Shown here one piece after another: positions 24,000 to 35,689 of a stretch of 64,000 nt of DNA (positions are counted from its first letter, which is position 1; the number at the start of each line of letters is the position of its first letter). This DNA is from Liolophura sinensis. Taxonomy: Eukaryota > Mollusca > Polyplacophora > Chitonida > Chitonidae. The notes under the pieces were generated by a model. That model was not told where the DNA came from, did no database searches, and was given only the letters and a program-made list of their open reading frames with translations. The translations under genes were made by a program, and so were the position numbers. Where the stretch lies: assembly GCF_032854445.1 (NCBI RefSeq), contig NC_088300.1, positions 10,662,001 through 10,726,000 on the forward strand, in the 5' to 3' direction.

Positions 24000-25045
24000 T
24001 TCCGTTTTGGCTCCATAAATACATCATTGTGCCGGAAGGTTTAGGCATTATTCTGCGCCATCCTAAACTAGAAGCCATCGTACATCACACGAGAGAAAGG
24101 CTGAAAACAAATACAAAAATGTTGTATCGGCTGGGTATATCATTTATTCAGTTAAATTTATTTACAAATTAAATATCGAGGATAACCTTAAATAAACCCA
24201 CTTCTTGTGATTGTGTTACACGGATTTCACCACACCTTTTCAGTGGTTGGACACAATACACGTCTTGTCATGATTCCCACTGACCCGTTCAGTGTACAGG
24301 CCACCTGTAAAGACTTGAGAGAATAAATAAATACATGCTCAAGCACAGGTGAACTCTGTGAATACGCCCGCGTGCGTGTTGTGCAATGAATGCTGTGCAG
24401 GTGATTTAACCTGAGGGGATTACCCCCCACAGTCTGTAAGTTTCCATACTATGTCTTCTGGTATTTGCTACCATGAAAGTGTTGTGACATTAAAAAAAAA
24501 TCGCTTTTTCTCACCAGGTATGAATTATCGTGCTGTATTGGTTATTACCTAATCTTGACACAGATACCACCCCTAGAGTTACCTTGATAAACATCTTAGT
24601 CATATTTTTGTTTGTTGATGCGATCGGATGAATCGCCGTGTCGAATAATAACATGCAGATTTCTGAACGTGTCCACTGACAATCGTAAAATATCGTGAAT
24701 ATAGTAGATGCAAACTGTCGTAACGTGCAAACTGACATTACATTTTTGTTGAATTCAACAATTTGAAAAAATTTTCAGTCAACAAGACTCATGTGAAAAC
24801 TTGCGGCACCAACGATGCTGAAGGCATCGTAAACGGCACAATCATGCATATAAACCTTACATCATGTAATCGAGCAACGTTGTGGCGTTGTGTCAAAGCC
24901 GGTCATGCGTGTTATATGATTTACACAGTCAGAATAACATTGACACCACGCTTGGAATACGTCAAGTTTTGATGGTGACTTCTTCCTTACACCAATGTAA
25001 GTGTAAAACAACTCAACATCAAAGGCCACCATTAATAGACAGACT
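24000..25045. other. intergenic, no gene seen
   Basis: No supported exon or repeat array is visible. Confidence 0.45.
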
Positions 25046-25047
25046 AC

Positions 25048-25118
25048 TAAAGACTGTGTTTACACTTCACGAAGACTGTGTTTACACTTCACGAAGACTG
25101 TGTTTACACTTCACGAAG
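25048..25118. repeat. 22-bp tandem repeat, three copies
   Basis: GACTGTGTTTACACTTCACG plus AA occurs three times in a row. Confidence 0.85.
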
Positions 25119-25150
25119 CTGAAGCTTAGGCTTACATGTATATGCTTACT

Positions 25151-25395
25151 TACTTATTTATTTATTTGGCGATTGTTTTACGTCGCACTCAAGAACATTT
25201 CACTTATACCACGGCGGCCAGCATTATGGTAGGAGGAAACCGGGCAGGGCCCGTGGGAAAACCACGACCATCTGCAGGCTGCTGACAGACCATACCACGT
25301 ACGACGGAGAGGCAGCCGGCATGAGCTGGACTTGAACTCACAGCGTTCACTTTGGTCGCACTGGTGTGCTAATCACCTCGGACACGGAGGTCCCT
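25151..25395 (-). mobile_element. SINE family A, nearly full length
   Basis: Left tail TTATTTATTTATTTGG, then TTTTACGTCGCACTCAAGAA, CACGGCGGCCAGCATTATGG and AAACCGGGCAGGGCCCG. At the right is the inverted head (GAGCTGGACTTGAACTCACA is the complement of the B-box region). Confidence 0.88.
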
Positions 25396-25399
25396 ATTT

Positions 25400-26640
25400 G
25401 TATATAGACGACCAGCCAAAGGTAGACTAAATTCTATACAGCTTCTCTCAAATTCGGACAGTTTCTCGAGGTACCATTAGACTTGAATAGCCTTCACATT
25501 TTTGTTCACAGAATAAGTGCATTAGACATATCTTGCTGAGATATAGGATGTGATATGTTCTCGTCATATGACGAGACTATGTTACGACCTCAGGCATAAT
25601 ATTATTGGACTACTGTGCATCAAAACTGACATTCGTGTAGGGCGTACCATGCAGCCGTCAACCAAAATGCAAATTCTCGGTTAATAATCACAGGGCTAAT
25701 TCCCAAAAGGACGTTCAACACAAAATACCTAGAAACTATAATTAGGAAGTATATAAAGTACGAAATTAGTAAGGATTCATGGAAAGAGAAGCGGTCAATA
25801 GTTTTCAGCGATGACTGACAGACGCAAGGAATGTTCTAGGCGAATGAATGAAATCTATAGGCAAAAAGTGTACCATAAGATGTCGATAATCAACATATGT
25901 ATCTCAGTTGCGCTTTGGTGGAATACATGACTATCCAACATGGCGATCTAATTTAACACTGGCACTAGCCTCACGTTAAGCGGAACCAGAGACAAGTATA
26001 AAGCAGAGTGCCAGAGATTCTGGACACTCTGTCCATATTTACTTCAGTTACAAGAGAATGATACCCATTGTAAGTTGTTAGAAACTTCTGTTAGCCTGAA
26101 GACGTTTGATGGAATAACATTGACACACCAGTTTGCATTAAGAATAAGATTTCAAAGCTCAATCAGTGTTTAATACCGCTAAATTTTTCCCATATGTCAA
26201 CTGACAAATGTTTATAAAACTGAATACAAATAACATTTGGACTTCTGTTAGTTCTGATAGCCAAACAAAATGATGAAATAAATGTCTGTGTTCTAAATAC
26301 GCCATACCTTACATCTAGCGAATATAGCGGTACACATTTGTAGAGGCTATAATACTTTCCAAATTTAAAAAGGCAAAACATTCTAATCTGGAATAATCTT
26401 CGACCTACTTACGTTATCAAAATTTCCCCACATAAATGGTTGTGAAAGCAGCAGATGCTTTAATCTTTCATAATCTAAACGAGTATGTGTGTGATATGAA
26501 CAATTGCTTTCTTGATTTATGTGGTCTTGCTGAGTAGAACTGAGCTATCGTGTACTGATGAATGTGGAGCAGTCGGTCAGGCGCCAGATGCTGGCTACCA
26601 TTCAAGGCGCATGCGTCACGTGCTCTCTCACCATCTCGTC
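25400..26640. other. intergenic, no gene seen
   Basis: AT-rich, unassigned. Confidence 0.45.
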
Positions 26641-26661
26641 ATAAAGTGGGGATGAGGACTA

Positions 26662-26931
26662 TTGGTGGTCCAAATTTGCAGGCCTTATCCTGATTTAATG
26701 GACTGCTGGTGGACGAGATTTGTCGTGGACCGACATTCTATTGATTCCATCGAGATTCATCATTTAGATCGTGGAAATGAATCGTACAAAATCCCAACTA
26801 ACCTCCAACAAACTAAACTGACCATCAGACTGAAATTCAGCAAATTTAAAATTGGTACAGACCCAGTGGCATTCCAGGAGTGTTTGTGTTCGGCATATGT
26901 CAGAGATAAATGTTCTCATTTAAAGGATTAG
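26662..26931 (+). CDS. hypothetical exon-like frame, unknown
   Basis: About 80 residues run from an acceptor-like CCAAATTTGCAG (ending near 26680) to TAG. The frame includes DCWWTRFVVDRHSIDSIEIH and a C-terminal Cys cluster (ECLCSAYVRDKC). It reads more like protein than its surroundings, but I know no matching family. It may belong with the frame at 27027-27431. Confidence 0.25.
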   Translation: MVVQICRPYPDLMDCWWTRFVVDRHSIDSIEIHHLDRGNESYKIPTNLQQTKLTIRLKFSKFKIGTDPVAFQECLCSAYVRDKCSHLKD

Positions 26932-27026
26932 GTCAGTAGGTCATTCAAAAGGATGGGAAACATTGCGTCAAAGGCCATCTACAAGCCCTGACGTAGATGT
27001 GGAAGTTTTTGCGTTAAATATGAGCT

Positions 27027-27431
27027 GTGTTCTCAAGATATATAAATCTAATCTTAAATTTATCCTTGACCTTTGTCATAGTTGAAAATCTGAGTCATTT
27101 CACTCTGATAAATTATAGGGCGTTTCCAAATTTCAGGACAAAACCTTATCTCAGGTGCGTATCATTTGACGCGAGCTACTTGAAGTCACATGTGGGTATC
27201 AACTGGCACGAGTTGCCTCAGTCTGATAACTACGCCTATAGGGGTCTGCTACAGTGTGAGATGGGTCAGCTAGATGAAATTTCAGGACAAAACATTACAT
27301 TACACGACAACAAAGGAAACCGAATATCTATGTTAAATGGTAGCGAAGTGAGAAAGAAATTTGCAAGTAAAAAGGCAGATACATCTGACAAGAAAAAACA
27401 AGTATTTTTTGTTGTTCCACGTCAGCTTTAG
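27027..27431 (+). CDS. hypothetical terminal exon-like frame, unknown
   Basis: From a possible acceptor TTCCAAATTTCAG (ending near 27137) the frame stays open for about 97 residues to TAG at 27429-27431. It includes VGINWHELPQSDNYAYRGLL, a polar middle and a Lys-rich end (KKADTSDKKKQVFFVVPRQL). The part 5' of the acceptor is probably intron. No family was recognised. Confidence 0.28.
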   Translation: MFSRYINLILNLSLTFVIVENLSHFTLINYRAFPNFRTKPYLRCVSFDASYLKSHVGINWHELPQSDNYAYRGLLQCEMGQLDEISGQNITLHDNKGNRISMLNGSEVRKKFASKKADTSDKKKQVFFVVPRQL

Positions 27432-27590
27432 AAATGTTATATAAACTTTAAACCGAAAACTTGGTAAAGGAAACAGTGGGTGAAAAAATTCATGACAACA
27501 GATATGTATTGAATAGAAACCCAACTATCAGGGCGGTTGATATAAATAAATTACGTAAATAGATAGACACCCTTTGTAGGTATTACAAAC

Positions 27591-27846
27591 TTTTATTTAT
27601 TTTATTGCTATTTTACGCCATACTCAAGAATATTTCACTATACGATAGCGGCCAGCGTTATAATGGGAGAAAACCGGACAGAGCCTGAGGGAAACCCAGC
27701 CTGAGGGTTGTTGAAGACTATTCTAGATACGTCTGGAGAGGAAACCATCAGGGGCTAGATTTAAACTAACAGCCACCGCATTGGCGAGGGTCTCCTAGGT
27801 GATTGCACCGCGCTGGCGCGCTAACCACCTCGGCCACGGACGCCCC
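27591..27846 (-). mobile_element. SINE family A, nearly full length
   Basis: Tail at left, core (TTTTACGCCATACTCAAGAA, TATTTCACTATACG, GGGAGAAAACCGGACAGAGC) and an inverted tRNA-like head at right (GCGCGCTAACCACCTCGGCC is the complement of the A-box arm). Confidence 0.88.
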
Positions 27847-27869
27847 TTAATCATAGTTTTTAATTACGT

Positions 27870-28320
27870 AGCTCGATAGACACGCACTGCATGTGTTCAT
27901 AGTTTTTAACTGCACAAGGAGATAGGAACACTTTGCAACTATCCATAGTTTGTGATTATGTAACGATAAAGGAAAATATTGCAAGTATCCATAGTTTGTG
28001 ATTATGTAACGATATAGGGACACTTTCCATGTATCCATAGTTTGTGATTATGTGACGATAAAGGAAAATATTGCAAGTATCCATAGTTTGTGATTATGTA
28101 ACGATATAGGGACACTTTCCATGTATCCATAGTTTGTGGTTATGTGACGATAAAGGAACACTTTGCATGTATCCATAGTTTGTGATTATGTAACGATATA
28201 GGAACACATTGCACGCATCCATAGTTTGTGATTGTGTAACGATATAGGAACACATTGCATGTATCCATAGTTTGTGATTGTGTAACGATATGTGAACACT
28301 TTGCATGTAATCATAGCTTG
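27870..28320. repeat. about 46-56-bp minisatellite, nine units
   Basis: TATCCATAGTTTGTGATTAT is followed by GTAACGATATAGGAACACTT and TGCATG. A longer two-unit period is visible at 27945-28135. Confidence 0.9.
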
Positions 28321-28462
28321 TAAATTTTACCTGACCGTTTTCAAGTGTTCGTTGACGAAGCAGAAAATTGTGTGTTATAGTATAGCAGCAATCAAGTAAC
28401 AAGCAAGGTCTGATGGGTGAATTTCTCGTCTTGTAGTCACAGATGTGAAACTGGAGCCTTAC

Positions 28463-28599
28463 ACTGAAAACTGCTCTGGCATAGGTCGTGCACTGGGTGG
28501 GGGGTAGGAGCTTGTCAGTGTTGCCGTCCATGTTCGGCGTGCCAGGCCGGCGGTACACGTGTGGTGGTGGCAAGGCCAGCGCGTCCGATTGTTCCACGC
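28463..28599 (-). CDS. isolated candidate exon, unknown protein
   Basis: On the minus strand the acceptor GGGTATTTCAG and the donor GTAAGG bound 137 nt that stay open in one frame (phase 1 in, phase 0 out). They encode a Pro-rich stretch including LPPPHVYRRPGTPNMDGNTD and a Cys. GC content is clearly higher than the flanks. No partner exon was found on either side and the plus strand is also open, so this stays tentative. Confidence 0.3.
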
Positions 28600-28699
28600 C
28601 TGAAATACCCAGCATTCATCAGCAGCCACTGACACATGCTAGAGGCATGTTGGCGGCGAGGTTAGAACCAGTGTCATTTACGACATAACTCACCAGCCG

Positions 28700-30265
28700 A
28701 GGGTAAAAGCCAACCACGACCTTCAGCCACAAGAAGGGAAGAAAGGCTTCAGTACAATATGCGAAATTATAGCCGTGAGGATAAGCCATGTATCCTCTTC
28801 AGCTAAAGCAGGTGTAAGTTTTCTGCACTAATTATGGCATATTAGCGCTAGAAGGTGAAATTGACAAGGGATAAGGGACATGAAGTAAAGCTAGGTGAAG
28901 AAAAAGGTGGCAAATGTTAAAACATGAACAATGGAACTCTAAAGCATACGGAAACAAGCGTAAATTCTCAATAGCTGTAAAGCCCCTCCCCAAAAGTCGA
29001 ATGATGTCTTGCACTCAAGTCCCTCGTTAGTTGAACTGCCCATGATAACAAAATAAGATATCACAAATTTGACTGACAGGTCATTCGACTGACCGACCGA
29101 CGGATGGACGGACGGACAGACAGACAGAAGGACTTATATATCTGCTGGTCGCAGCTGAAGATAATCCATTTTGTCTTCTTCAGAAATTGCACATTGAATT
29201 GTGGTATTATATGGGATTGTACAAGCAGTCATATCGACCTCAAATTATAAACGCCTATAGGCTTCAAAAGCGTATTTACACTGTTATATTTTTATGTTGA
29301 TGTTGTATTGCAGTTCGTGTTGGTGGCCATGGGACGCCATGTATTATCTAACCCCCCCCCACCCACACACACACACTAAATCAACACTCTAATTCACTCT
29401 TCTTCTTTAGTGTGTGAGAGCATTATGATAGACATGACATCAGAATGGTGCATGCAAACTATATTTTCAGCAGGAGACTCAGTTAAACAAGCGTGAAGTT
29501 CTTAATTTTGCGGCGTACATAAGCCGCTGAGTAAAGCTAATGTACCGGCAGTAACGGGCCCAGACAATACTTTCATAAACCACTGTCTAGATACGGAATT
29601 ATGGCGAAAACGCTACGCTGTCATTTGGTTTTGTCGCAATATATTTTCTTTTACCAACTTTATCAAGGTTTCTGGAAAATATTTGTTTCGCACCTTTTCT
29701 GCTGTTTTAAAACAATACCTTCCGGTTGACGTAAAGATGTATTTGCCTTGTACGTCTGAGAAGCCTTCAGTATTGAGGAGAACTTAGACTCGTGCCTAGT
29801 CTATACAGTTCAGTATCGGAGCATTTGGCTCCATTAGATTTATAGATCACCCCTATGCTATTATTCATTTTGTTGTATAAAATGTAATTATGGGAACTGC
29901 CAGCATTTACTTCATAGATGAAGCGCTTTATCACTTTGTGTAAAATAACAAATTTATGACAATGTATCATATTTTACAGGTACATGTACTCTTGACAAAT
30001 GTACTCTTGACAAAAATACTCTTCAGTTTTCCTATCGACAAAAAGGCTGAAAATTAACACTCCGAATTCAAAGCTCGAAATGATTACCTCATTACACTTC
30101 TGATGACCAACCGTTTTCTAATCATCAAAATAATTCACTACACATCTTAGCTACATGCGTCTGGCGAGCCACGGATTGCTGGGTACAGAAAGGAGCGGTA
30201 CTGCATACCGTTTTTTCTGCGGTATGAAAAATTTCTGTGATGAATTGCGATTATGTTGGCAAAAA
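28700..30265. other. intergenic with simple repeats
   Basis: Contains a GACC/GACG/GACA-type simple repeat at 29085-29130 and C-run/CA repeats at 29350-29380. No gene seen. Confidence 0.5.
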
Positions 30266-30269
30266 CCCC

Positions 30270-30800
30270 TTTCACACACCGTCAACATCACGGAGAACCT
30301 CTGTCCCAAACTATCAACAAACCGTCAACACTCGAGAGTCGGATGGTTTACTATAAATAGTCAACAAATCCCTTAACACCAGGGAGAAGTTCTTCCGCAA
30401 ACTGTCAGCAAAATCGCAAACACTGGGGAAAACCGCTTCCACAAACCGTCAACAAAAACTATTAACACCAAGAAGAACCTTTTCCACAAATCGTCAACAA
30501 AACTGTAAATACCACGAACCGTTGACTAAACCGTCAGCACCAGGAAGAACTTCTTTCACAAACCGTCAACAAATCCGTGAAACTCCATGGACAACCTCTT
30601 CAACACACCGTCGACAAAACCATCAACAGTAGAGAAATCACCTTCCACAAACCGTCAATAAATCCGTCAACACCCAGGGAACCGCTTTCACAACTGTCAA
30701 CAAATCCGTCAACACAAGGGAGAACCACTTCCACAAACTGTCAACAAATTCGTCAACACCAAGGAGAACCACTTCCATAAACCGTCAACCAAACTGTGAA
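30270..30800. repeat. about 40-45-bp minisatellite, twelve or so units
   Basis: The unit combines AACCACTTCCACAAACCGTC, AACAAATCCGTCAACACC and AGGGAG with frequent indels. Confidence 0.85.
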
Positions 30801-32780
30801 CAAAACTGGGAAACATAAAAAGGTAATACCATATTAATGGAAGAGAAATAGCCAGAACGAACGTCCATCCGTTGTTGTCCCTGAGGCCACACGAATATTG
30901 CGGAATCTATTAATTTCCTGGCCATGGCCGGTGTAGAACCCGAGCCTCGTGAGCCAGCGATTATAGCTAATCTAAACGTGGAGATTAGTCAAGTATCACT
31001 ACTGTAAGGACCTAGAGTAGTTTCCCGGCTTTGGGGTAACTATAACCTACAGTTAGCAGTGTGGCAAAAGCTAGGGCTGTCTAACCAGCAACAACTTTCT
31101 CTATTCTGGAGACATCACTGTTAATCTGTCCACCTGTCAACACAAGAATGGCAACAATTTCTTTCAACGGTGTCTTTTGTTTTAAGACTCAGATGAGACT
31201 TAGAACAGCTTTACTTGTAATCCGACATATCTTTATCCCATATCAGTCTTGCTTAAATTTGTAAGAACTAAATTCGCCGTGCATGTTTTTTTACACGCTT
31301 TGCATGTGTATATGCATGGGTAGACGTTGAGTTAACCAGTAAAATTAACATGCGATTCTATGTGCATGTATGTTATGTACCTCTTCAGCTATTGCGCTAA
31401 ATGCAAGAGTAAGACATAAGTCCCTAGACTGTAATCAGGAGCCATCCATTAAAATATAGGACAGTACACAGCTCGTTCAGAAAACTCTCTATTACAAATC
31501 CCTTAGAAAATTATTTGTAAAAACATTAAAGGCATAGACAAGTATCATCAGCAAGCGTCACTAGTTAGCAGGAAAAGGGAACCAGGACGGCTTGGAAGTG
31601 TAGCATTGATATACATGCACACGAAAATTAAGAAAGGAACATAACGTCTTTTACGCATTTTAATCCTGCATTTTTCATTGTTCTCCCGAAAATAGGTTGC
31701 AATTTCGTCTAGAAATTTTTTTTCTTCTAAGTAACAGTTTTTATTTTCTGCATTTTAGATTAACAAATTAAAAGCTTGTATTCAGCTAGTTTAGCCTAGA
31801 AAGGTGAGCTGTAGTCAACTGGCTGACAACAGATATGTATCCTGTTGTATTTAGCTTTGTCATTTGCTTACACATATGCTGGCTTAGGAAAGGTGTATAT
31901 GCACCAGCAAGCCCACATATATACACTGTACCTCCATACATCGCTTTATGCAACAAGCGGGGGATTCTCCTGTGGCATGTATCCGATATATGTGCTTGTA
32001 GTTTGTCATATAGCATTAATTCATGGGCTGAAGACATTTGTAGCTGTCCCAGGAGACGTTCGTTTTTCATGCAAACTATATACATGTGCAATTCAGCCGC
32101 GTTAAAAGCAGCGTATATTCTGGCCTACTTTAATTCTCTCAAAAGTCGATGACATCGGTGGATGCATAGCAAACACATGTGCTCTGTACAGTAGCAAAAA
32201 AAAAACCCTCTTCTCTCTTGAGATTAATACGTCAGTGGCTGCGGCCCGGGTACAGTATATCAGGTTAGGCCTACGTCATTTCATAACCTGGCCGAACTTT
32301 GTATTGTCACCAGTTGCTGCGTTCACAAGGCGGCCCAGTTAAAGCTTGGTATACACATACTCATTTGCTATAAAGCCCGCACTAGCACAGTATTTAGACA
32401 ATACCAAGGCCAGCTACATTACACAACATTATGATATTTCACCTAAACGTGCGTCAGGAAACTTTGTGCTCAACGTAAAGAAATAAAATCTATATAAAAG
32501 TTTAGCGAAAAGAAACTGATACTAAATTGCGCCGTATCAATTCTCGACATTCAGCCTCGAGACCCTCAACCTCTAACTCCGCCCCTTTTTTCGGCCGAAG
32601 TAGGTTAACAGTTGACAAGCAGGTGGTGACGTTTAACAGTGTTCGAAACACAAATTACCCTTGCAGTAGGCCTACATGTGTGGAGAGTTTCTGAGAAAAA
32701 CCAAAAACTCTACATTAAAATATAAATATATACGAACAAAGATTTGAAGGTCGTGTGCGTCTCTTTAGAGGGCGAGTTTA
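30800..32780. other. intergenic, no gene seen
   Basis: The frame at 31835-32152 is open on both strands and has no motif. Nothing is supported. Confidence 0.45.
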
Positions 32781-32799
32781 TCCTGCCTCAGGGGCTCTG

Positions 32800-33590
32800 A
32801 CGGTCATGTTTCGTCTGTCTCATCAGTTTTGTTATGATGTCTCGTCTATCTCAGTCACCTTGACAATGATGTGTTGTTTGCCTCCTTGACCTTGACATTA
32901 ATGTCTTTTATCTCTCAGCCCTTTTGGCAGTGATATCTCGTCTGTCTCATTCACCTTGACAATAGTGTCTTGTCTGTCTCAGTTACCTCGTCAATGATGT
33001 CTCATCAGTCTCATTCACCTTGACAATGTTGTCTCGTCTGTCTCAGTCACAATGACAATAATGTCTCTTCTGTCTCAGTCGCGTTGACAATGATGTCACA
33101 TCTGTCTCATTCACCTTGACAATGGTGTCTCGTCTGTCTCATTCACCTTTACAAGGGTGTCTCTCTTGTCTCAGTCTCCTTGACAATGATGTGTTGTTTG
33201 CCTCCTTGACCTTGACATTAATGTCTTTTATCTCTCAGCCCTTTTGGCAGTGATATCTCGTCTGTCTCATTCACCTTGACAATAGTGTCTTGTCTGTCTC
33301 AGTTACCTCGTCAATGATGTCTCATCAGTCTCATTCACCTTGACAATGTTGTCTCGTCTGTCTCAGTCACAATGCCAATAATGTATCTTCTGTCTCAGGT
33401 GCGTTGACAATGATGTCACATCTGTCTCATTCACCTTGACAATGGTGTCTCGTCTGTCTCATTCACCTTTACAAGGGTGTCTCTCTTGTCTCAGTCTCCT
33501 TGACAATGATGTCTCGTCTGTCCCAGTCACCTTGACATTAGTGTTTCGTCTGCCCCGGTAAAAATGACAATGATGTATGGTCTCTCGCAG
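32800..33590. repeat. about 32-bp minisatellite with a 320-bp higher-order repeat
   Basis: The basic unit is CACCTTGACAATGATGTCTC plus GTCTGTCTCAGT. A block containing GTGTTGTTTGCCTCCTTGAC at 32871 recurs at 33191, exactly 320 bp apart and nearly identical to its end near 33505. Confidence 0.92.
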
Positions 33591-33599
33591 GCTGTGGTA

Positions 33600-35200
33600 A
33601 CCAGCCAATAACACCTTGAACTAGACGGGTAGTCAGTCAGTCAGTCAATAACAGCGTGGACTAGACAGGTAGACAGTCAGTACAGGTAAGTCAGTCAATT
33701 ACAGCGTGGTCTAGACAGGTACACAGTCAGTCAACAACAGCTTGAACTAGACAGGTAGTCAGGCAGCCAGTCAATAACAGCGTGGACTAGATAGGTAGTT
33801 AATAAGTCGATCAGTAACAGCATGGAATAAACAGGTATTCAAAATCAGTCAGTAACAGCGTGGACTGGACAAGTAGCCAGTAAGTCAGTAAATAACAGCG
33901 TGAACTAGACAGGTAATCAGTCAGTCAGTCAATAACAGCATGGACTAGTCAGTCAGTCAGTCAGTCAGTAAATAACAGCGTGAGCTAGACAGGGAATCAG
34001 CCAGTCAGTCAATAACAGCGTGGGCTAGACAGGTAGCGAGTCAGCCAGTCAATAACAGCATGGACTAGACTGTCAGTCAGTCAGCCAGTCAGCCAGTCAG
34101 TCAGTCAGTCAGTCAGTCAGTAAATAACAGCGTGAGCTAGACAGGGAATCAGCCAGTCAGTCAATAACAGCGTGGGCTAGACAGGTAGCAAGTCAGCCAG
34201 TCAATAACAGCATGGACTAGACAGGCAGTCAGTCAGTCAGTCCATAGCAGCGTGGACTAGAAAGCTAGCCGGTCAGTCAGTCAATAACAGTCGGTCGGTC
34301 GTTCGGTCGGTCGTTCGGTCGTTCATAACAGGGACTAGACAGGCAGTCAGTCATCAATAACACAGACTAGACACTCAGTCGATAACAGCTTGGACCAGAC
34401 AGGTAGCCAGCCAGTCAGTCAGTAATAACGGGGACCAGACAGGTATGCAATCAGTCAGTCAATAACAGTGTGAACTAGACAGGTAGTCAGTCAGTCAGTC
34501 AGTCAGTCAGTCAGTCAGTCAGTCAGTCAGTCAGTCAGTCAGTCAGTCAGTCAGTCAGTCAGTCAGTCAGTCAGTCAGTCAGTCAATAACAGGGTGAACT
34601 ACATAGGTATCCAGTCAGTCAGTCAATCAATTACAGCGTGGAGTAGACAGGTATCCATTCAGTCAGTCAATAACAGCGTGGACTACATAGGTATCCAGTC
34701 AGTCAGCCAATAACAGCGTGGAGTAGATAGGTATCCAGTCAGTCAGTCAATAACAGCGTGGAGTAGATAGGTATCCAGTCAGTCAGTCAATAACAGCGTG
34801 GACTACATAGGTATCTAGTCAGTCAGCCAATAACAGCGTGGACTACATAGGTATCCAGTCAGTCAGTCAATAACAGCGTGGACTACATAGGTATCTAGTC
34901 AGTCAGCCAATAACAGCGTGGACTACATAGGTATCCAGTCAGTCAGTCAATCAATAACAGCTTGGGCTTGATAGGTATCCAGTCAGTCAGTCATGAAAAG
35001 CGTGGACTAGACAGGTGGTCCGTCAGTAAGTCAGTCAATAACAGCGCGGACTAGATAGGTAGTCAATCAGTCAGTCAGTCAGTAACACCCTGGACTAGAC
35101 AGGTACCTAGTCAGTAACAGCGTGCACCAGACATGTAGGCAGTCAGCTAGCCAGACAGCCAGCCAGCCAGCCAGTCAATCAGTCAGTCAGTCAGTCAGAT
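33600..35200. repeat. GTCA-rich minisatellite (AATAACAGCGTGGACTAGACAGGTA type)
   Basis: Units hold AATAACAGCGTGGACTAGAC, AGGTA and a variable number of CAGT. From about 34600 to 34950 the period is exactly 40 bp (GTATCCAGTC at 34691 and 34731). The number of CAGT steps differs between units, as expected from slippage. Confidence 0.95.
34484..34585. repeat. (GTCA)n microsatellite, about 25 units
   Basis: Uninterrupted AGTC tetranucleotides over about 100 bp inside the larger array, apparently an expansion of the CAGT steps present in every unit. Confidence 0.95.
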
Positions 35201-35689
35201 TTTCGAATGGTGGTCGTCATTCGACTCGACCCCCTGAATTTCCTGATCTACACCCTGATGTCCTCCTGTAAAAGTTTGACAGGACCTGTATACGGTCCTG
35301 TGACTCACACTTTACAATACCGGTACAGCTTTAATATGGCCAGGGAGTTTCGCAATGCCCACAGTTTGGTTATTTATGTATACCCTACAAAACACTTCTG
35401 ATCGTTCAACCCTATTAGGCTTGTCCCAATAAGAAACCTATACACGGCATATTTTACGGTAGGGTGAACTTATCATCTGTACATAGAAAACTGTAACGTT
35501 CTCAAATACTGGACACGATATAAATGGCATTTACGAGAGTGACACAGTTAACGCAATAAGAAGCTTGTCGTTTACACCCAAAACAACGTGCCCACACGCG
35601 GAGCAGTTTTCACCTAACTGATCATGGTAAGGTGATACATCGTCAAGAATACATCTCCGTAGTTGAGAATAATAACTTCATCGTCTAGA

